Below are positions 21,961 to 27,764 of a stretch of 27,764 nucleotides of DNA, one piece after another. The translations under genes and the position numbers were made by a program. Numbering within the stretch: the first letter of the stretch is position 1; the number at the start of each line of letters is the position of its first letter. This DNA is from UBA1140 sp964573285 (lineage in GTDB: Bacteria; Campylobacterota; Campylobacteria; Campylobacterales; Sulfurovaceae): NCBI GenBank assembly GCA_964573285.1, contig CAZNJD010000047.1, positions 1 to 27,764 on the forward strand, read 5' to 3'. The notes beneath the pieces were generated by a model, which saw nothing but the letters and a program-made list of their open reading frames with translations, was not told the origin of the DNA and did not search any database.

Positions 21961-24035
21961 TTAGTTGCTCCTGCTTGTATAGCAGTAATTGCTATAGTAT
22001 TGATAATATCTTCTATCAAACAGCCTCGACTTAAATCATTAACAGGTTTGTTCAATCCTTCTAATATAGGACCAATAGCTATAGCATTAGCACTTCTTTG
22101 AACTGCTTTATAAGTATTATTTCCTGTATTTAAATCAGGAAATATAAATACCGTTGCCTCTCCTGCTACTTTGCTATTTGGCATCTTTTGATGAGCTACC
22201 TTTTTATCTATAGCAGTATCATATTGAATTGGACCTTCTATCAAAAGAGTAGGCTCTTTTTGTTTGACTATTTGGGTTGCAGTTCTTACTTTCTCTACAT
22301 CTTCACCTATACCTGAAGTTCCACTAGAGTATGAGAGCATAGCAATTTTGGGTTCTATGCCCAATGATTTAGCTATATTGGCAGAGTTTATAGCTATTTG
22401 AGCTAACTCTTTGGATGATGGATTTGGATTTATAGCACAATCTGCATAAACCAAAACTCTATTATTAACAAGCATAAAAAACAGACTAGAGATTATATCA
22501 ACTCCTTTTCGAGTTTTGATAATTTCAAATGCTGGTTTGATAGTTTCTCTAGTAGTATGTGTAGCTCCACTTACTATACCATCTACATAACCTAAATATA
22601 ACATCATTGTTGCAAAATAGTTAGTACGACTCATCAACTCTCGTGCCATAGCTTTTACTATTCGTTTTTCTTTTCGTAGTTGATAAAATATCTCTATAAA
22701 CTCATCTTTATATTTAGATTTCTTTGGATTAATAATCGTAGCCATAGATAAATCTAATCCCAAAAGAGTACTTTTGTGTTTTATCTCTATGGGGTCACCA
22801 AGAAATGTAATATCGCATAACCCTAATTTGAGAACTCTATCCACAGCTCTCAATACTCTCTCATCTTCACTCTCTGGCAATAAAATATTAGATTTTAATA
22901 ATTTAGCTTTTGTATATAGCATATGTGTAAATCGAATAGGAGTCATATATTTTGGTTGTGGTAGAGATAGATGTTTTTTCAAAAGATTTAAATCTATATA
23001 TTCTGAAAATATACCATTTGCTAGAGCAATTTTTTGGTGACTATCAGTAGTAATTTGAGGAGATACACTCTCTAATAGCATCACAGACTCTTGGGTATTA
23101 GTATGTAGTGCTAAAATAGGTAAAGCAGGTATATTTGTACCTTCGAGTAGTTTACTAATATTAGCATTAGGAATTATCCCACCTGTTACTATTATTCCTG
23201 TAATAGATGGATAATAGTTTGATAAACTAGCTACAAAAGTTCCAACTATAATATCTGAACGGTCACCTGAAACTATAATCAAATCACCATTTTCCAAATA
23301 GTTTAGATAGTTATCCAACATCATAGTAGCTATCTTGGTCTGCTCTACAACTCTCTCTAGCATACCTCTATCTGTTGTAATCAATTTGGCATTAGTCTGT
23401 TTGATAATATCGAGTAGTGTTGGTTTATTTAGCTCTTTTATTTCTGGTAATAAAAATAGTGGAACTTCTACACTCATATCTTTTAATTTTTGGAGTATAT
23501 CATTGGATACTCTATTGACAAAAATACCCAATAGTTGAACACCCTCTTTTTGAGATTGATGGATAATATAGGTAATATTCTCTTTTATAGTTTCAAATCT
23601 CTCTTGATAACCATTAACAATTTCAATCACAGGAATTTGTAAATTTTTGGCGATTTCAAAATTTATATCAAAATCTAAAAACTCTTCTAACTCTAAACTC
23701 TGTACTCCCTCACATAGTACAAAATCATATCTATTCAGAAGTGCTTCATACTGTTCCAATAGAGTTTCATATATATTCTTTATATTATCTCTAGCTATCT
23801 CTTTTTTGATTTTACTTACAGATATTCCATAAGAGTTTTTGGGTTTTTGTGTGAGTTTAAAGTAGTTTGTAAAAAATTCAATATCTTCACCATACTCCTT
23901 TTTATCGGATACAATAGGCTTCAAAAGAGCAATATCTTGTACCTCTTGCTTTAGCATAGATATAAGCCCCATAAGTGTAATACGCATACCACTTTTAGGA
24001 ACTCTGGATATAACCATTATAGATTTTATTTTCAT
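21957..24035 (-). CDS. pta: Phosphate acetyltransferase (long form)
   Basis: 692 residues. It converts acetyl-CoA plus phosphate to acetyl phosphate, the partner step of AckA. It is the long three-domain form: an N-terminal P-loop-like domain (about 1-190), a DRTGG domain in the middle (VSGDRSDIIVGTFVASL, about 250-290), and the catalytic PTA_PTB domain (about 365-692) with LLPESEDERVLRAV, SGATHTTRETIKPAFEII, YADCAINPNPS, MLSYSSGTSG and FPDLNTGNNTYKAVQR. The frame could start at 24062 inside the symporter gene, but AGAGG 6 nt before the ATG at 24035 and the 1-nt gap after the symporter stop favour 24035. Confidence 0.95.
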   Translation of the reverse strand: MKIKSIMVISRVPKSGMRITLMGLISMLKQEVQDIALLKPIVSDKKEYGEDIEFFTNYFKLTQKPKNSYGISVSKIKKEIARDNIKNIYETLLEQYEALLNRYDFVLCEGVQSLELEEFLDFDINFEIAKNLQIPVIEIVNGYQERFETIKENITYIIHQSQKEGVQLLGIFVNRVSNDILQKLKDMSVEVPLFLLPEIKELNKPTLLDIIKQTNAKLITTDRGMLERVVEQTKIATMMLDNYLNYLENGDLIIVSGDRSDIIVGTFVASLSNYYPSITGIIVTGGIIPNANISKLLEGTNIPALPILALHTNTQESVMLLESVSPQITTDSHQKIALANGIFSEYIDLNLLKKHLSLPQPKYMTPIRFTHMLYTKAKLLKSNILLPESEDERVLRAVDRVLKLGLCDITFLGDPIEIKHKSTLLGLDLSMATIINPKKSKYKDEFIEIFYQLRKEKRIVKAMARELMSRTNYFATMMLYLGYVDGIVSGATHTTRETIKPAFEIIKTRKGVDIISSLFFMLVNNRVLVYADCAINPNPSSKELAQIAINSANIAKSLGIEPKIAMLSYSSGTSGIGEDVEKVRTATQIVKQKEPTLLIEGPIQYDTAIDKKVAHQKMPNSKVAGEATVFIFPDLNTGNNTYKAVQRSANAIAIGPILEGLNKPVNDLSRGCLIEDIINTIAITAIQAGATK

Positions 24036-24036
24036 T

Positions 24037-25539
24037 TTAACCTCTACTCTCTTTTTTACCAATCATCATAATTCCAAATGATATAATAGTTCCAGCTATA
24101 ATTTGAATAGAGAAATCAACCTTGATAGGAAATATATATGGTTGTAAAACTAAAACTGTAACAAATCCACCAATTAAAGCCCAAAGAACAGTAGTCTCAT
24201 CTCCTCTATTGGTAAATATACCCGCACCATACACACCTAAAAGTGAGGCATAAGCAAATGCCATTACTCCTAAAGCGAAATTAAGTAGTGGTAGTTGTGT
24301 ATATCGTTGCCAATAATAACTAATCATTGCCATACCACATAATAAAATAGCAAAAACTATAACCATTAAACGACTAGCTTTCAAAAAATGTGCTTCATCT
24401 CTATTTGGATGAGCTAACCATGGTCTATATATATCCTCAATTGCAACTGAAGCCATAGCAGATAATACAGAGTTGGTTGATGATAGTGCTGCAGCTATTG
24501 CTCCAACTGTTACTAAGCCTCTAAGACCCTCTGGCATCTCATTTAAAATATAAAACATAAAAATAGTAATAGTACTACCATCAAAATTTTGGTCTATGGA
24601 TATATTTTTGATACTTGAGAGTTCTGGATGGGTATAAAATAGATATAATAAAAGTCCTATAAATAAAAAAAGTATTGCAACAGGTATAGTAAATATAATA
24701 GAATATATAAGAGACTTTTCTCCCTCTTTTTTATTTTTGCAGGTTAATACTCTTTGAGTCATATCTTGGTCTAATCCATATGCTGCGATATTTAGCAAAA
24801 ACCAACCTGTTAATAGTGTCCATATTGTAAATCCACCTGAAAATGAAAAGTCTATTAGTTTGAGCTTGTGTTCATTTTCCAATGTCGTAATTATAGTTGA
24901 GAAATCTGTATTGAGAGTATAGTATAGATAGATAAGAACTGCTAAACCAGCTCCAATATAGGTAATAGCTTGAATGACATCAGAAAATATAACCGATTTA
25001 ACTCCACCAAAATAGGTATAACCCAAAGCCCCAACCATTAAAATAGAGATAGCAATAGCTACATGTAATGCTCCAATATCAGAAAATAGTATCATAGATA
25101 TTGCCAATGCACCAATATATAGCCTAGCCCCACTTGCAAATAGTCGTCCTACCAAAAACATTACTCCTGCATATCGTTTAGACCTTTGCCCATATCTATG
25201 TTCAAGATACTCATATACTGTAATAGCATGGATTGCATAAAATCTTGGAACTAAAACTTTGGCTACAAATATTACAGCCAAAAATGCAGAGCCATAAAAA
25301 CCCAAAAATGTTAAATCTTTGGTATAAGAGTATTCAGGGCCTCCTAAAAATGTAGCTGCTGATTGAGAAGTCGCCAATACAGAGATAGCTACAGCCCACA
25401 TAGGCATAGTATTATTTCCTGTGAAATAATCCCTAGAAGTTTTAACTTTGGTTTGACTCAAAATTACAGAGGTCAAAATCAAGATAAGAAAATACGAAGC
25501 AAAGACTATCCAGTCTATAGTGCTAAAAGATGAGTGCAT
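24037..25539 (-). CDS. Sodium:solute symporter (SSS family)
   Basis: 500-residue inner-membrane transporter with about 13 helices and the LeuT-like fold of the SSS family. Marks are WAVAISVLATSQSAATFLGGP in the first unwound helix, FGGVKSVIFSDVIQ (the family GGxxxVxxTDxxQ block) and AIAAALSSTNSVLSAMASV, which supplies the Na2-site Ser/Thr residues. The substrate cannot be read from the sequence. Being the first gene of an operon with pta and ackA suggests acetate or another short carboxylate, but this is inference. A TATAAT on the minus strand (25566-25561) lies about 22 nt before the ATG and AAGG serves as SD. Confidence 0.88.
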   Translation of the reverse strand: MHSSFSTIDWIVFASYFLILILTSVILSQTKVKTSRDYFTGNNTMPMWAVAISVLATSQSAATFLGGPEYSYTKDLTFLGFYGSAFLAVIFVAKVLVPRFYAIHAITVYEYLEHRYGQRSKRYAGVMFLVGRLFASGARLYIGALAISMILFSDIGALHVAIAISILMVGALGYTYFGGVKSVIFSDVIQAITYIGAGLAVLIYLYYTLNTDFSTIITTLENEHKLKLIDFSFSGGFTIWTLLTGWFLLNIAAYGLDQDMTQRVLTCKNKKEGEKSLIYSIIFTIPVAILFLFIGLLLYLFYTHPELSSIKNISIDQNFDGSTITIFMFYILNEMPEGLRGLVTVGAIAAALSSTNSVLSAMASVAIEDIYRPWLAHPNRDEAHFLKASRLMVIVFAILLCGMAMISYYWQRYTQLPLLNFALGVMAFAYASLLGVYGAGIFTNRGDETTVLWALIGGFVTVLVLQPYIFPIKVDFSIQIIAGTIISFGIMMIGKKESRG

Positions 25540-25560
25540 TGTCTGCCTTTTTTATTACGC

Positions 25561-25566
25561 ATTATA
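25561..25566 (-). promoter_or_regulatory. -10 box of the symporter-pta-ackA operon
   Basis: The minus strand reads GATATAATGCG, giving TATAAT 22 nt before the symporter ATG and a leader of about 15 nt that includes AAAAAAGGCAG. No clear -35 box. It is the only obvious promoter for the three genes. Confidence 0.5.
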
Positions 25567-25709
25567 TCAAAATATAGAGCTATTTTAACTCTAAATAACA
25601 TCATTTAATTCATTATATTAATAATAACATTATTTATTAATCTAAATTTTTATTTTAAAGTTATTTTAAGTATTGTTTTAATATAAACAGAGTAATATTT
25701 TATTTATAT

Positions 25710-25725
25710 TAGATAAATTTATCTA
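25710..25725. promoter_or_regulatory. 16-bp perfect palindrome before the OMP gene
   Basis: TAGATAAATTTATCTA is a perfect palindrome 15 nt before the start codon. TATATT just overlapping its left end (25705-25710) could be the -10 box. The layout fits an operator for a dimeric repressor. Confidence 0.4.
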
Positions 25726-25740
25726 CCAAAGGATTATAAA

Positions 25741-26268
25741 ATGTTCAATAAAATATTATTAACAATTATTCTATTTATGACAATATCATATGCTAAAGAA
25801 GAGTTTAGTTCAGAAAGATTTTTAGGTATAGAGGCAGGTTATGGAACAATCCAATCAAGAAATGTTATAGGTGTTCCTCAATCAGAAAAGGGAGTCGAGT
25901 TTGGATTTAGACTTGGTGCGCAAAATGATGAGTGGCGAACAACAATATCTGCTCACAATTTTAATAAAAATGGTCAGAAATATTTTCGTGCAATGTTACA
26001 ATTTGATAGATTTGTATGGGCGAGTCTCTATAAAACGGATAGTATAATATTCAAACCTTATATTGGAGGTCATATTGGATGGCTAAAATATATAAGTAAC
26101 CAAAATTATAATGATGATAGTGGAATGATATATGGAGGTGAAGTTGGACTAGCTTGGAATGTTCTAAGAGAGGTAGATTTCGATTTAGGATATAGATATT
26201 CTATTTCCAATATTAACAAAGTTGATGATATTGGTAGTATTGTATTTGGTGTCAATTATTTATATTAG
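25741..26268 (+). CDS. Small outer-membrane beta-barrel protein
   Basis: 175 residues. A signal peptide ends at SYA near residue 18. The rest shows alternating polar/hydrophobic strands with Gly and aromatic residues, for example FLGIEAGYGTIQ, GVEFGFRLGAQ, FKPYIGGHIGWLKYI, MIYGGEVGLAWNV, VDFDLGYRYSI and the terminal IVFGVNYLY ending in an aromatic residue, the usual BamA recognition signal. The size fits an eight-strand barrel of the OmpA/OMP_b-brl type. AAAGGA precedes the ATG. The lipoprotein gene follows after 15 nt, so the two are probably one transcript. The specific role is unknown. Confidence 0.75.
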   Translation: MFNKILLTIILFMTISYAKEEFSSERFLGIEAGYGTIQSRNVIGVPQSEKGVEFGFRLGAQNDEWRTTISAHNFNKNGQKYFRAMLQFDRFVWASLYKTDSIIFKPYIGGHIGWLKYISNQNYNDDSGMIYGGEVGLAWNVLREVDFDLGYRYSISNINKVDDIGSIVFGVNYLY

Positions 26269-26283
26269 AAAAAGGATTTAAAG

Positions 26284-27764
26284 ATGAGAAACTATTTTAT
26301 TAGATTAATAATACTATCTATAATACTATGGTTTAGTGCTTGTGGGAGTACAGGAACGCCAACAACTTCAACAGGAAGTTCAGGAATAGAGGTTAATACC
26401 AAACGAACTCTTATTGATAATAGTAAAACAAAATTTTATTTGGAATTTTCAATGAAAAGCAACTATCAAGATGGAGTAACAGCTGAACTTTCCGATATAT
26501 CATTAGATTTAAATAGCTGTATTATTAATAAAAGTAGTTTAAATATTGCAGAGAATACTCTCTCTTTTAGTAAGCACTCAGAAGCACATACAGTTACATT
26601 AACAGCAGAGTTTATGAAACCATGTTTGCCAACAGGATATACTATTAAGGCTAATAACTATTTAACTTATGAAAATACAGCCAATAAAAGTACTTATAGT
26701 TCTGGGTTTAAACCTATAACGATTGATGGAAATTTAACTATTGAAGATACTACCACTATTTTTGATTATGGTATAGAACTTCGTTCCGTTGATAATCAAG
26801 CAAAAATAAAATTAGATAGCAAAAAAAGATATAAACTATTTTTAGTCAATTTGGATAATAATGAGAGTATCCCAAATGATAGAGTAAATTATATTACTAT
26901 TAGAAGTAGTGACCCATCAAAAGTTAGGCTAATTGACCCAAATAATTATCTTATTGATAATGGTGAAACACAATCAGAACTATCATTTTATAAAACTAAT
27001 GGTATAGATTTATATATCCAAACTTATACTGCATCAGGTGTTGTTAATTTTGATGTATCAGCTAATTATACAAATAATAGAGGAGAGGATTATGATATTA
27101 ATACAACAACTTCATTAGTTATTCTCTCTGGTGAGCCAACAGCCTTTTCCATTAATTCTACAGGTGTAGAGTATAACTTTGATACAAAATGGTTTGAAGA
27201 GAAATTCTTAATCTCTGCATCTGATAGATATAATAATGTAGTTAATATTCCTTCCAAAATAAATGTCTCGGCTATGGCAGATTTTACCAAAGATAAAAGT
27301 GGAAAACGAATACTTTATGGAAAATTCAGTAATACCAAAGGAGAAATAATTGCTGATAAAGAGACTCATACAGCTCTATTTAAATCAAATTCTCAGATAT
27401 TTGGCAATATAGATACACAAAGAGATTTCTTGCTACTATTTGGTGATGTAACATCATATGATGCTTTGGGTAAATGGGATATTGACCCATATAATAATAC
27501 AGAAACAACCGTTGCATTGGCAGATTCATACTATGGAGATAATCATAATAATCTAGGTTTTGCTTTAGGACATAATTACTATACTCAAATATGTAGTAGT
27601 GAATCAAAAGAGTGGGAACTTAAAATTGATTCTACTGATGGAACTTATCAATTAGATGAAGAGGGCAAAACCTATATGACACTTAAATTCCCAGCATATA
27701 TGATAGGTAAAAAAATTGCTTTAGGTGTAAATTTTTCTGGAGTAAAAAAGAGAAGTGGTGAGGT
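26284..27764 (+). CDS. Large lipoprotein, 5' part (runs off right edge)
   Basis: An open frame of 493 codons with no stop before the window end. The start MRNYFIRLIILSIILWFSAC gives a lipobox FSAC with the lipidated Cys at residue 20, followed by a Thr/Ser/Gly linker. The remainder is rich in Asn, Thr and Ser with beta-strand patterns. SGEPTAFSI followed by KFLISASDRYNNVVNIPSKI resembles bacterial Ig-like (Big-1/invasin-type) domains with their A-x-D-x-Y-G-N-x-V turn. AAAGGA lies before the ATG. It is probably a surface or outer-membrane adhesin-like lipoprotein paired with the barrel protein upstream. The C-terminal portion is not visible. Confidence 0.8.
   Translation, partial: MRNYFIRLIILSIILWFSACGSTGTPTTSTGSSGIEVNTKRTLIDNSKTKFYLEFSMKSNYQDGVTAELSDISLDLNSCIINKSSLNIAENTLSFSKHSEAHTVTLTAEFMKPCLPTGYTIKANNYLTYENTANKSTYSSGFKPITIDGNLTIEDTTTIFDYGIELRSVDNQAKIKLDSKKRYKLFLVNLDNNESIPNDRVNYITIRSSDPSKVRLIDPNNYLIDNGETQSELSFYKTNGIDLYIQTYTASGVVNFDVSANYTNNRGEDYDINTTTSLVILSGEPTAFSINSTGVEYNFDTKWFEEKFLISASDRYNNVVNIPSKINVSAMADFTKDKSGKRILYGKFSNTKGEIIADKETHTALFKSNSQIFGNIDTQRDFLLLFGDVTSYDALGKWDIDPYNNTETTVALADSYYGDNHNNLGFALGHNYYTQICSSESKEWELKIDSTDGTYQLDEEGKTYMTLKFPAYMIGKKIALGVNFSGVKKRSGE

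Noticed and set aside
23970..24035. Degenerate P-loop (VPKSGMRIT) in the N-terminal domain of Pta
   Set aside because: From memory the long Pta of E. coli also lacks a canonical GKT there, so this is normal for the family.

Overview
The window reads as chromosomal DNA from a low-GC (about 30 percent by eye) member of the Campylobacterota (former Epsilonproteobacteria). The support is the gene content: a type-E SdhABE complex, a CiaB-family protein, the BI-1/secG/frr/pyrE block, bamA beside tyrA, and pta-ackA, all in arrangements familiar from Campylobacter, Sulfurimonas, Arcobacter and relatives. The genus cannot be fixed from the sequence alone. No rRNA, tRNA, CRISPR array, prophage or complete insertion sequence was seen.

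Layout. 1-672 (-) is the 5' part of thiL, cut by the window edge, with a TTG start. 808-4432 (+) is the sdhA-sdhB-sdhE operon behind a promoter whose -10 box sits inside an 8-8-8 inverted repeat. 4513-4998 (-) is a truncated haemoglobin. 5157-5249 holds a possible 30-residue membrane peptide. 5492-7318 (+) encodes a CiaB-family protein with a zinc-peptidase HEFGH motif. 7367-8411 holds three small membrane or anchored proteins of unknown function. 8419-9835 (-) is an overlapping pair: a sigma54-activator-like AAA+/Fis protein without a receiver domain or GAFTGA loop, and a PAS protein with a vestigial kinase half. 9904-11357 (-) is a BaiN/HI0933-type flavoprotein preceded by a small, very basic exported protein. 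11575-12963 (+) is a secreted repeat protein with a C-terminal peptidoglycan-binding domain.

13129-16985 is a conserved housekeeping stretch: BI-1-like membrane protein, bioC (-), secG, frr, pyrE and an OmpA-type lipoprotein. 16986-17669 is a gene-poor junction between convergent genes. It holds a two-helix inverted-repeat element, which is a candidate small RNA whose loops carry CCTCC on the minus strand, and the C-terminal remnant of an Rpn/YhgA-type nuclease gene. 17670-19922 (-) is bamA, 20029-20862 (+) tyrA, and 20857-25539 (-) the symporter-pta-ackA operon. 25741-27764 (+) is an outer-membrane beta-barrel protein followed by a large lipoprotein that runs off the right edge.

How the genes work together. 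Much of the window serves the cell envelope: BamA inserts barrel proteins, SecG aids export, the OmpA-type and repeat proteins probably bind peptidoglycan, and the final barrel/lipoprotein pair is probably surface exposed. A second theme is carbon and energy metabolism: succinate/fumarate conversion by SdhABE, and acetate/acetyl-CoA exchange by Pta-AckA next to an Na+/solute symporter. The least explained parts are the reduced NtrB/NtrC-like pair, the hierarchical repeat protein and the candidate RNA at about 17.1 kb.
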